A stretch of DNA of 64,000 nt from Pomacea canaliculata (lineage: Eukaryota; Mollusca; Gastropoda; Architaenioglossa; Ampullariidae). Where the stretch lies: contig NC_037590.1 in NCBI RefSeq assembly GCF_003073045.1, forward strand, positions 40,602,751-40,666,750, written 5' to 3'. Shown piece by piece: positions 23,778 to 36,500 of this stretch. A model generated the notes under the pieces. It ran no database searches. It saw nothing but the letters and a program-made list of their open reading frames with translations, and had not been told where the DNA came from. Each line of letters opens with the position of its first letter. The first letter of the stretch is position 1. Both the position numbers and the translations under genes were made by a program.

Positions 23778-24566
23778 TTGTAAGTATTTGTATGAATTTT
23801 AATATTTATCTCATTTTTGTTGATGGATTACATTGTAAAAAAATATAAAACTATGATTTATTGATAGTTCTGTTTGTTGGACCCGTTCTGGTTATAGGAA
23901 CCAGCAAACTGTTTCTACTTTTCCCAACCCCCTTTGTAAAACAGTATTGATGGTTAATTAAAATTAATGGTAGAAGCAGAAAGAGCGAAAGTGTGGTGCC
24001 AGGCTGCCAGCCAGGTGTCACGCTTGAGTGTACGACTGCATGGGGGTCGTCTCAAAACATTGTTGTGACGCGCGTGGACAGGTTGGGGCACATAATGTTC
24101 CACTGGCTCGAGCAAGCGCGGGCACGGCAGGCCAGTTGGGGCTTGTTTACATAGGTCACATCGGTCAGTGTTCCAGCTTGTGTACCCAACACCTAGTCGG
24201 CATTCATCGTCTGTGCCACCGGTAACGACAGTCGCCTACAGTTTATGACTCTGGTGTTTGTTTTTCATAAACTGAAAGTGAGGGATGTGAATTCTTACCG
24301 CTGTCGGTATTAACTGTAGGCAAGCAGAAACTTTTCCTGAACACGTTTTTGTTCATATATTCCACAAATGTTTTAAATTCTTCCAGGTGAGAGACTTGCT
24401 CAACAAAAATCAATTATTGATTGAATTTAAAATTAGTAACATTCCTTTTGAAATGCTGTTTTAATTGTACCTGATTTAAAGATTTTAATTTTGTGCTTTG
24501 TTTTGTTTTTTTATAAGCAGTCTTTTTCTGTTTTAATTTACAGAGTCAACTGAATCATCGCCTTAG

Positions 24567-26642
24567 ATGACCACCACGATGAAGGTCCCAATTGTGATTC
24601 ACACTGTAGCTCCATCTGCAAGGACAAGCAGATTTGTATCAGCACCAGCTGCAGTCACAAAGACAAAACACCTGGCGAGCCGCCTCCAACAGAACTGGAT
24701 GGCTCGACATCCCAATGACACCTGCAGCAACGGGTGGGTGTCTCTGGATGACAGCCTGACAAGCCTCAGCTGGCTGCAAAACCTAAACATCTTGAAGATC
24801 TCGACGCCCACTTCATCCTCCGGTCCCAGTGCAGCCGTGCAGCATGATCACAAGTCTAGCAAAAGCAGGACACCGTCTCCTGTCATGCACATACAGGTGG
24901 GGATGGCCAATATGGTTCCCATCAATCCTAAGTTTGAGTCCCGACTCCCACTGGCAGACACCCCTCCTATGTACAGCACATCCACCACAGGGCTAGAGGA
25001 CTACAGAACAAACCCTTACATTAAACCACCCTTTTCATATGCTACTCTCATCTGCATGGCAATGAAGGAAACAAAGAAGCAAAAGATCACTCTCTCGTCT
25101 ATATACAACTGGATCACAGAAAACTTCATATACTACCGCATGGCAGATCCCAGTTGGCAGGTATGTTGAATAACATGAGTTACATCATGATACAGACCAT
25201 GAACAATCCCCGTTTTCATTCAATCATCGCTGTATCCATTTTTCTTTGTGACAAGCTGTCTAGAGTCCACATTTTAAAAACAAATTTACTCTTTAGAGTT
25301 CAAACATGAATAAGTTAAAAAAGAAAAAAACCGTATTTTCTCTGTGGATGAGGAAGAAATGATTGCAAAGAGGTTGAATATTAATGGATGTCCATGAGAT
25401 TAATATTGTAACTAATACTGAAGGGTTAACTTTATAGCTTTATTTTAGAGAGCAATAGTTTCATGACCTTTTCTCTACAGAGGATAAAAAATGTTAAGGT
25501 TCAGAACATTTCACATCTGCACCAGGATGCAAATGTTATAAAGAAAACTAGCTTCATTGAACTGTGTGGACTTGTACAAAAACGGTCAAAGGTACACTTC
25601 ATGTCAAACAGTTTTCAATAAGAAACTAAAGACATAAGTGTGAGGTAATGCAATACTGCATGATCGTTTGATAATGTGAGTTTCTAAAGTTAGAGTATGT
25701 AACTTTTGCATTAAAAATATAATTCCATTATTTAAAGATTCTGCTTTTTTCCTACTTTTTTGCAAATAAAACCTAAGAATCAATACTAGTCCACACTTTT
25801 TTTTCAATTTAGAAACAAATTTTGATTTTTAAGTCATCTTCTGCTTTCAGAACTCTATACGCCACAACCTGTCTCTCAACAAGTGTTTTGAAAAGGTTCC
25901 TAGACGAAAAGATGAACCAGGCAAAGGGGGATTTTGGCGCATCAATCCAGAGTATAGCGACATGATAGAGAATGGAATCTTCAAGAAGAGAAGAGGCAGT
26001 AGAGACTCCTGCCTTCTGCCCCCATCCAAACGAGTGCGGAGAGATGATGATGAACTTCTGGTGGCTGTGAACAGTATCAAAGGTGTGCGAGAAGACAAAC
26101 TTCTAAGCAATGGTTCAACATTGAACTTCATTGCACATGGGGATGATGAAGAGGACTCATTCATGCTACAGGGTGACTTTAACTGGACAGCCATTCTCAA
26201 CCAGGACATTGACATTGGGGGTACGCGTGTAAAGACTGAGCACATCATTGACGGGGATGACTCTGGTCCACTGGTGGCCATGAGCCCACCTTCATCAGAG
26301 ACCAACTCGGATGATCTGGGACTTGAAGACCTCTTTTCACAGACAGACATTTCCATGAAGGTACATTTGGACTGCACCACTCAATATCCCCTCGATCTGA
26401 CAATTACAGGCACAGGAATTCGACCCCCTCAGTGGTGGGGGGATAACCTTTTGGGAGGAATAAAGATGGAGCCACAAGATCTGACAGAACACTGCAACGG
26501 GCTTCACACACCTGTAGCACCTTCACCAAATGGTGACAGAGAAGATTTATGGGGAAACCCCTCAGACCTGGATGGCAGCAGTGCTTTTGACCTTGACAAT
26601 TTGTTTGACATTGGAAATATACCCAGCCCCCAGATGCTGTAA
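24567..26642 (+). CDS. FOXJ1: Forkhead box protein J1 (FOXJ1), master regulator of motile ciliogenesis (461 aa)
   Basis: Exons 24567-25160 and 25851-26642, joined by a GT-AG intron in phase 0 (CAG then GTATGT; TTTCAG then AAC). The forkhead DNA-binding domain spans about residues 149-244, from [18 protein letters not shown] through helix-3 [20 protein letters not shown] to [10 protein letters not shown]. The intron interrupts it between PSWQ and NSIRHNL. The upstream [16 protein letters not shown] (about 61-76) is a FOXJ1-specific N-terminal block and separates it from other FOX classes. A basic stretch follows the domain ([16 protein letters not shown]), and the C-terminus is acidic and Ser/Thr-rich ([14 protein letters not shown] end), as expected of an activation region. 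FOXJ1 activates genes for axonemal dyneins, basal-body docking and other motile-cilium parts. The ATG chosen is the first after the acceptor at 24543. Human FOXJ1 is 421 aa. Confidence 0.95.
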
Positions 26643-29600
26643 CACAACTGAGTTGTTAGATATTCATGTGTCCAGTCAGTATCCACCTAGAAAAAGCAAT
26701 ATTGATTTGTCAGATATTTATGTGCAAGGTTCATTCAGGTTCTGGTTCAACGTTTTAGCAACATTTCAAATGAGCAGCATTCTGATTCCAGTCTAAGTAA
26801 CAACAAAAGGTTTTATAAGAAATTGCAATTCTAGCCATGTTGCAGTTTTATTGAGGTATTCAACTCAGGTAAATATATGTCTTTAAAAAACCATTCCTGT
26901 GGGAAATAAGGCAGTTTTTTTCCAGGTCAGCAGATGGTGAAGAGAAACAGGCATCAGCCCACCTGATATTACATCTGCTATAAAGAAAATGGGTTTTCAA
27001 GATAAAAAAACTTTGATCTATATCAGTTTACAATATGTGTACACCATAACCTTTGTAAAAGCATATGCCTTTAGTTTGTGTATGTTTAAACCTGAAAAAT
27101 AGAACTGTTGGCTGATCAAGTAATTCTGAATCCAAACTCTTTCATGACATGTCCTTGGTATAAGGCTTGCTGATTTGTTTTTATCCTAACCCCATTCTTT
27201 TCTTTGTATGTGATGATGTTAAAAGTATGATGTGTAAGTAGCAGAAGTAACTTATTTTTGTGTGGCCAGTATCATTTTGTCTACTTTTTATTTTTATCAG
27301 AAGAATAAGAGAGAGCTTATGCCATGTACATAATGATTAGACTTTGAAAATTGTTATCCTCATGCTTCTGACAGGAAACAAATTATTACAAGATGAAAAG
27401 GGTATGTACAGCTGAGGCCGATTCAAACACTTCATTTTTATACTGAAGAACAGAATCATCTCAAATAGATAAACTGAATTTTTTAAATATTCTTTTTGTG
27501 GTACACAAAATGTCTTTTCTGTTCAATTTCAGTTTTAGGAGCTTTATTTTAGATGTTGTACTGATTCAAAAGATCAATACTGAACTTAAGGTTTTTAACC
27601 CCCTTCTGTGAAATAGGCTTCTAGAAAGTTTTTTTTTAAAATAGAAATTTAAGACTAATGTACATCTTATTCATTTTATATCATAAGAGGATCTGTTTTA
27701 GACTCATCATACCATACAGCATTTTGGAACTATGACAATGGAGAAACCAAGGAGTCATAAGCTAATGTCTTAATATAACCTGCTCTTGCCTTTATTTCGA
27801 ATGTCTTTCACGCACAAGCACACTCATACTAATATGTAAAGAACAGTGCAGAAATAACCAAGGAGCATGCAGTGTGTGGTTTGCATAAATGACCTGCTGT
27901 CAGCCACTGCACCAATACCTGATTTGATAGCCGATGGCATCTGCACGAAGGGAGGGAATAGCATGTAAGCAAAGAACCTAAACCTAACAAGAAAAGTAAT
28001 TTGTTTGAATGCAAATTAATGCACACAAGTTAGAATGCAGTATAATGCTTTTAAATAGGGAAAAAAGGATGTGTTGTTACAGTCAGAGTTGAACATACAT
28101 GGTAGACTTTTTATACTCCGTTCCATTAAGACACTTTTGAATTGAGCAGCTTGTTGTTTGATGTGTGTTCATATTTTCAATTGACAGAGACCTTTAACAG
28201 TATTTGCAGTACCATTAACTGGCATATTTATCTGTGATAGTTATTCCGTCCTACCATATGAAATCACTTGATAAATAATTTTTTACACATGGTGAAGTTA
28301 ATCTGCTGCACTTTTCTTAAAACGGAAAACCATTTTGAAGTGTTTTGTTGCTCATGTGTGCTGTTCCTCAATATTTAGCAGTATTACAAGCTAAAAAGGC
28401 CTTAATATTTCTGTGGCAGTGAGTACCTGACACATCCAATATCCTGTTACTATATTGAAATCAGCAGGTGTGACTGCTGGTAAATATTATTTCTCCCTCC
28501 AGATAATTTGCCCTATTAATTTTTTAACATCAGGGTATTTGTTCTTATCCTGCTCCAGAATTACTGCAGTATTCATTAGTGAAGGAACATTACAGGTATG
28601 CTGAATGATGAACTGCAGGTGGTGATTACCCTAGGATCTGCAGCAACCAGAAGGAGAAATAAGGATATTTTTAACAAATTTCACCTGAGTTGCCTCAAAT
28701 GGATAATAGATTCTTTACAGAGAGAAAGGATGGCAAATTCAGCTGTTTGCAGGTTTTAGGTTCTAGCCATTTCCTATTCTCAAAGATAAGACTTTACAAA
28801 TCTATTTAACATCAATCTCTGATTAAAAGTCATGTGTATCTGTCTCCATTTCAGTCATTCTGGTTAAATTGTCTTTTGTGACTCTCAAAACAGAACTTGA
28901 TATGGGCTAAGAGTCAGAAAAGAACATACCATTATGCCTACCAAAAAAAAAAAAAAAAAAAAAAGCCATGTTGATGTTCTTGAACATATGCCTTTTATGG
29001 AAAGTAATATTTCTTGCAAGTTTACCACTTACACTATTTTTTTTTATTTTTTTTTTTGGTCATGGCATTTTAATGTCATCTGACCATAAACTAGAACATC
29101 CATTACCATGCTCTCAAAATGACACGTCATTTCAGTTTTACTTGTTAAAGTTTGCGGTTGTGTGGACTGTGATAATTCCAATACTTGACCAGTATTAAAG
29201 ATCATTCTTTGCTTTCTTTACAGGAAAAGTATTTTTTTTCTCTGCAGAATGAGTTGAGTTTACATCTGAAAGAGAGAGTGTGGTGTGGTGTGTTTCTGTT
29301 TTAATACATGCATTCTAGAATGTGCAAAAAGACCTTGTGTTAAGAGCAAACTAACTGAAGACCTTCACAAGGGGGCATAGGATCTTCATGGGTTGCAATA
29401 TCTAATAATTATACAGCAGGATATAATATCTAAACTTCACAAAAGAGCAGTTTGCTTTTACACTTGCTCCACGTTAATCCTATCAGTTTGACTCCTTTGA
29501 TCTGAATCTTACACAACCTTTGATTTGACTGATCCATTTAGAGCTACTGTGTCTACTCACAAGCTAGATATTTGAGGGGTTTTTTTTTTTGGATAATCCA

Positions 29601-29644
29601 CATTGTATCCAATAACAATGAAAGTTTAATGTTCAAAGAATAAA
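26643..29644 (+). other. FOXJ1 3' UTR and flank
   Basis: AT-rich DNA without coding potential. The clearest plus-strand AATAAA is at 29639-29644, which would give a 3' UTR of up to 3 kb. Shorter forms are possible. A poly(A) run lies at 28941-28964. The furthest signal almost meets the WBP11 poly(A) signal on the other strand. Confidence 0.4.
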
Positions 29645-29665
29645 AAAAGAGAAAATAGTAACACA

Positions 29666-30586
29666 TTTATTCCACAATTAAATGTTAATATTTCTTGCCA
29701 TAATCAGGCATAGGCATGACATCCAAAAAACAACAGATATTCATCATCAAACAGGTTCAACAGCTTTCAGAAAATATAAAACACTCTGACAAATACATCT
29801 TTCACACATTTCCCCTGATCCCTTGATTTTCAATGAATGATAACTATAGCACTTGGTAACCTGTTCTTATAGCTATTGCTCAGTGGTGCATACTTGACTC
29901 AAAGGATGCAGTGCCTCTCGGTTGAAATTCATGGGTGCATAACAGCTGGGGCATATGCTATTTTATCCATGAAAAGCACATGCACCGAAGACTGCAAGAG
30001 AGAGCTTAAAGCTCTTTCACACTGTGTAGTTACTCAGTTTACTACAAACACACTTGTTTAACAGTCTAGTCCACTAATTTACTTTCAGAAAAATCTGACA
30101 AAATATTTTATCATTTTAAGGAAACAGCACAGATTGTCACCAAAGGCTGCCAAACAATATGGTGGCTGCGGTTTGTTTTATTACCCCCTCACCTCCCCAA
30201 ATCTGGATATTTGTATTCTGCAGTGAAGCTATCCTTAATCCACCTTCAAATATTATTAAATGACAAAAAAAAAAATTTTTAAACCGAGAAGAGAACAAAA
30301 ATGTGATTTCCCCCACCCATCAGCCTCCACATGCAACTGCTGACCTGAAACACAACTTGTCTCCCCTTCTTTTGTGCTGCACAGCAAGCGAAAACCCACC
30401 AAAAAACTACAGGCTCATCAAATCTCCTACTAATGTGGTGAACACATTAGGGGAAACAAAGCAGCGGAAAACAGTTTGAGGCTAACTTTGTCAAATTTAT
30501 ATATGTAAGCCATATCAGAAGAAAACGTGTTAGAATTCATGTTGTAACACCTGAAGGGACATTGCTGAACAACTACATTGCCTACA
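29666..30586 (-). other. WBP11 3' UTR with candidate poly(A) signal
   Basis: On the minus strand AATAAA lies at 29671-29666, followed by a GT-rich GTGTTACT downstream element, about 0.92 kb past the stop codon. No ORF or repeat stands out inside. Confidence 0.45.
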
Positions 30587-33500
30587 TCAGATCAGGCCTG
30601 CCATTTCCTTCATGAACTGTTCATAGGCATCGTCCTTGGTTAGTGATTGTGTTGCTGGTGCAGGGGCCGGTTTGGCAGCCACATTGAGTGATGATGCCAC
30701 TTCTACTTTGCCTGTCATCAGAAAAAACAGGATAAAAGCCATCAGCAGGTTCAATGATAAACTCAGAATAATAAAATAGTTTTATATTGCTAAATATATG
30801 GAAAATTGACCCATATTAAAACAATAACCAGTCATCAGTCATTTTCCCCTTGACAGGTACCAGTCACTGGGGGAGCACATAGATAGATGCAGCAGCTGAC
30901 AAGGCCTGCCATTCATCTGTTTTGGGCGATAGCAGGTCTGAACTCGTAAAGCACTTCAATGACTTTAACAAGACCCTCTACAATGCTGAATTTTTGCATC
31001 ACATGCCATAGCCCCTCCTGCTAGATTCAGTCAAAAGCCTCTTTTTAAAGTCTGGGAAATTGTGACAGGGGTCCTGCTGATGATGAAGATGCTTTTTTAT
31101 CAGGATATGACAGCTGAAGATCTGCTTAACTGATATGAAGTCAGCCTGTTCTTATTTCTGCTAGCAGTTCCCTGGCAATGCTGCTGATGCAATTCTGTAT
31201 TATTTTCAACATGACCTTGTTTGGGTGGCTGATTAGGCTTGTTCTGTAATTCTTGCACTGTTTGCTGTTTCCTGTTTTTTTGTTTGTTTGTTTGTTTGTT
31301 TGTTTAGTGACTGCATGTATTCTTTGGGTCATTTTTTGCATTGCTATTCCCAGACTATTTGGCACAAAGCAGTGATAGCCTCTCTAATCTCATCTGCCTT
31401 AATTCCTTTCCTGATGGCACAATTCACTTCTTTATCTTTGCCATAGTTATCTTTGGAAGCTGCTTTGTTCAAGGCTCTCCTCTAGTTACTGATATCTTTG
31501 ATGCTGTTTGTGACCCAGGGTTGTTTCTTGTTTGTTTTTTTTAAATGCCCTAGCACATCAAGGAGATGCTACTGTCAACACCCTAAGAAACATTAGTTTC
31601 CAGCAAAGGTGTTTCTTTCTATCACAGTTCACTAGGTTAAGTTAAGCAAATTTATCTCCAACTGTAGCCTCCAACTGTAGATTTCTGCAACATTTGGTTC
31701 TTGCAGCTTCTCATAAACAAGCCAATTTGGAAGATGTTTGAGCAGCGTTTCGTCTTTGGCTTAAACTTAAGGCTTGTTAAGATGAAGTCAAGGTTGCTGC
31801 CTCTGTCAGTGCTTGGATATGTCCTCGTCTTGGCCATGATGAAGCTGGTTTTGAAGCATGTAGGCAGCAGGATGAAGTTGACATGGTTATGGACCAGTTC
31901 ATCTGGCAAGTGCTAGTTTCTGTCCTTGATTTCTTGTAGGGATGAAGGGTATTGGCTAAGGTGAGTTGATGACTGTGCAAAACTCTAGGAATCTGAGACC
32001 CCTGTAGTTTGTTTCGCTAGGGTCAAATTTATCTACCATTCCTCCCAACTGTTGGTAGTCATCTGGGCTAACCCTGGCTTGTACCAAGTACAAGGATTTA
32101 CTTTTTTAATACTCTCCCAGTCCCACAATGTGCCATTGGTACCATTCTGGGTGAGTTCTTTGATTTTGTCACACTGGTGAAATAAGTGAATGTTTCAAGT
32201 ACCAATGGTTGTTCCTTCCTTCAACTTTCTATTTCCTTTGGTTCCAGTAACATTTTTTTTCACAATCTCCACCCTAGATGCTGGCCGCAACTGATCCAGC
32301 ATGACGTTTCTCTTGCAGCAAACATCCACAGTTTTATCATTCATCTTATACATTTGGTGGTAATGCTAATGCTGAGCAGTCAGTTAAAATGTTTGATAGA
32401 GCATCTTTAAAATGTTACTTACCTGCTGGCTTTAAACGTCCCTTCTGCTGAGCTGCACGTTTGATTTTGACAGCTGTTGGTGTGAACCTTGTCACATCTC
32501 CTATGGTAGTCTTGATCTTTGGCTTTGCCACTATGGTGGCTGAGCTTTTCTTGTCCTCTTCAGCATGTGCACGCAAAGGCGGCTTCATAATGCTTGGTGG
32601 AGCACTTAGCACATTGGGATTGCCAGCTGCCATTGCAATCATTCCAGGCAAGCCAGGTGGGGGCACATTTGGGAGAGCTCCAGGAGGCCGTAGGAGGCGT
32701 GGAGGTGGTACACCTGAAAAAAAATGTACATATTTTTATTTAAGAAAATAACTACAGTCATGTGCTGTATATTTGGTTAGCAACACTCTGCATGCATGAC
32801 ATAGTCTTATAAGAGTCTACTGAAGCCAAAAATCCTATCACCCAGTCATGTCCTAGCCATTGTAATGTTATAGCACCGTGTATTGCGCAACATGTTTGTG
32901 ATAATGCTGATGTAACCAAACCTAATACACTGGCAGTGCAGCACATAATTATACTGTAATTAATAAGTATACTTGATATTGATAATAATCCCTTTATGTA
33001 TGTACACTCTATATTCTATATTGTTCACATGATGACAAAATCACTTAAGTAAGCAATTTTCAGAACATATCTCTGTTGTTAAGGGACATACTGCTGTATT
33101 ACAAAACAGCATCTTTCTCACCTGTAGGAGTGGGAGGAATGCGTGGTGGCACGCCACGAAGACTTGGAGGTAAGCCAGGGGGAGGACCTGGAGGCAGACC
33201 TTGTGGACGACCAGGCGGTGGCCCAGGTGGTAGAAGTCTCGGAGGTAGGCCGCCAGGTAGCATGGGTGGACGCAGAAACATGGGTGGAGCACCAGGTGGT
33301 GGACCTGCAGAAAAATAACACAAAATTTCTTCCTGCATTTTCTTGCTTCTTGCATCTACCAAAGTCAATGAATCTGAAAGATAAATAAATAATAATAAAA
33401 AAATTACAAAAGCAAAGAACATGCATGCAAATATGCATCCTTTTCATCCTCACCTGGAGGTAGGCCAGGAGGAAGCCCTGGAGGTGCTCCGGGAGGTGGA

Positions 33501-36500
33501 CCTGGTACCATCAGCTTAGTGGGTACTGTTAATGGCTCGTTTGTCTTCTCACTTGTACTTTCTTCATCTTTGTCTGTTCCTGGTGGTCCATCATCAAGAC
33601 GGGCTATCTCATCCATGCGCATTTTCAGCTCATCTGACTGCTTCTTCTAACAGATTGGAAAACCATAGACTGTAAGTAATGCTACTTAAACTGTGCAATT
33701 AAAATAACAGATAAAGTTTATGGCCAATACTTTGTGTCTATGTACAAATTAATAATAATTTATCATTGGCATACACACAAGTGACTTAAAATGAGGAATG
33801 ATACCTTTCGGTGGCTCACTTTTTAAACAAAATATATACAGCATGTGTGCATTTATATATAAAATGGTGGTGTCAACTTCAGAACAAAAGCTGGTGAAAA
33901 TGTGAAGCACTAAATTTATACTAGCATTATACTACATTTGAACAGTCAAGGGATGAATGATGACGATGATGATGAATACTATAATGCGACAACTACACAC
34001 CTTGGAAAATACTTACATTATGAAATGTCTGCTAAGTATCATTTTTAAGTAATCAACAATAAAGAAGTGTGTAATATTCTCACCTTTATTTTGTCCCAGA
34101 CCATGCTAAATCCTAATTTCAAAATTCTAGTTTACTCACGCAAATTAGAACAATAAATGTGGTATGATGACAGAAAGCTTTGTTAGCAAAGGAATGTATC
34201 ATGATGATGACAACCGGAGAGAAGAATGCTACAACAATTTGTCTTACAGGAAAAATAATAATAATAATAATAACACTTTTATTTTATTTGCATTTTACCT
34301 CTATATCTTCCTCCTCTTCATCACTGCTGCTAGAGTCAGATGCTAGCCCTTGTGGTACCTCCTGACCAGCCATCTGCAACATGCGCGCTTGTAAGGCCGA
34401 CACTCCTCCTGTTCTTTTTTCTTTCTTTTTCTTGGGAAGTTTCAGTCTGGTGTCTTTCTCTTCTGGCTCTTTATCCACTCTATCATCATCCTGAAAGCGA
34501 ATTTTGCGTACTTTGGCTGCAACATACATACAACTTTTGATCATCATCATTGACAGGAAACAAAAGATTATACAGAATAATAAATGATTCAATCCTGGTA
34601 AAAATGTTCGAATGCACTCCTACAAAACAGCAATTCACATTAATGTACGCATGAAGATGCAAAACAGTCTAACTGGATGATACATTAGGCTATATTACTG
34701 AATGTGGTTGATCAATTTTGCTTTTTGCCAAAGCCCAATTTAGCCCTCTTGTATTTTAATAACTGGAATAGATCTTCAGGTTTTCTGTCATTCCTCTAAG
34801 AGAAAAACTGGTGAAGAAGCATGTTTATAAATACACATATTCATGAGCTACTCACCAGGTGGTTCGCTTGATTTTTCCAGAAGGCCAATCTGCACAGCTA
34901 GATCATCTGGATGGTGAACCTCATCCAAATTTACTCCAAGACTTTCTTCAATGTCTGAAAAATGATATACATTTCCAAAGATTAGTCCTTTATTAAGGAA
35001 TACATTAATTTTAGGATTTTAGAATGGTGAAGTCGCAGCCCTGATTGGGTGAGGGATGTTTGACAATGGTCAGAAGACAGCCACAGAACAGAGTTAGCGA
35101 TATGGTGGGGGAGGGGGCAGAAGACCAAACGCCAAGTACCCATGTATTGTCCAGTGGGTCGCTCTTCACTCTGGCATCACCACAGTCTACAATTAGCATG
35201 ATAAGCAATGCCAAAGTATTGTACAGCAGTCCCATATTCTTATAGATGGAGGTGAATGAGGTGCTAAAGCCCCGATTTAATTCGGTGCGGGCTTCAGTGA
35301 GGGTGATACCTGGTTGGGGGAGGTAAAAGTATCTCAGTATCTTTTTTGAGGGGGCGGCTGCCCCCAGGTTCCTACGCCACCACCAAAAACATGGGAGAAA
35401 CAGCCCTCTTCATAACTACAGAAAAACTTTAAGTCTGATAGGCAGGATCCCTGGATTGCGAATAGAAGAATCATAAATCACTGTCAAAGATTTGTTCATC
35501 GATAGGTCACAGTCTTCTTCATCTATTTCACATATGCACCATTAAGTCACAGTCTTTTTTATCTATTTCACATATTCACCATTATATGTATTAACAGAAA
35601 AAAAATTTTCAAATGCAGTCCGTTTGTTCAACCCAAACCTAAGAATGACTTGAAATTGTTCCTAAGCACCTTTTGCAGGATCATATTCTTCATCACTGTC
35701 ACTCAGAGGTGGTGGGGAGCCAGGAGGTGGACCTGGAGGTTTCCTCCTCCTCGCCAACTCTTTTGGAAGAACAGGTCCTATGACCTCCACACTCCTGCAG
35801 AAAGTGCAAATACTTTGACAATAGAATAGCAGCATGCGTAAAATGACAACATTTAAGCCTGTAACATTAAGTACTTGAAATAAAAATCCAGAATATCTAT
35901 TCCACTTGCATTATTAAAAAAATAAAAATTCAACCTAAAGCTGATTTTGATTTGCTGCATAATACAGCTGCCTACACCTGCAATGGTGGAAAGCATTAAC
36001 TGATGCCACAAGCATGGTCACAGTATGCATTACAGTCTCATTCAGTGTTCTTTATCATTCAGCCTTCAAATTAGCCATTTAGCCATTCAAATGTTGGCCA
36101 AGTATGTTTCATAAAAATGGAGGTGCACCTGTCCCACATAGTAACAGTTGTATTAAGATTGCAAACAGCTGGCAGTTCATTCTCTTCTTCGAGAACCCTA
36201 ATGTTGAAGATGATAAAACAGCTGTTGGATTATCTGAAGTGTAGGAACTTGTCTGGCAGCACCTTAGACCCAGTCACAATGGAAAATGATCAACACATCT
36301 TTGCCTGAAGAAGACTACTAATGACTCTCTTAGCTTACCATCAAGCTGTTTCAGGTAATGTAGATTTAGCAAAGGTAGATAACTCACTCATATGCAGATC
36401 TCTTCTTTAAAATACTGGGAGGCATAAGTTCTGCAAAACTTCCCAGTGCAGGTAGTGGAATTTCATTTGGAAGAGGTATCATAGAAGGAACTGCAACAAA

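Noticed and set aside
33076..33388. Glycine-rich and mixed frames on the plus strand
   Set aside because: Complement of the WBP11 PPG-repeat exon; glycine richness mirrors proline codons.
35011..35400. Minus-strand frame and G-rich block in a WBP11 intron resembling a repeat
   Set aside because: Looks repeat-derived, but I could match it neither to another copy in the window nor to a known family, so no element is called.
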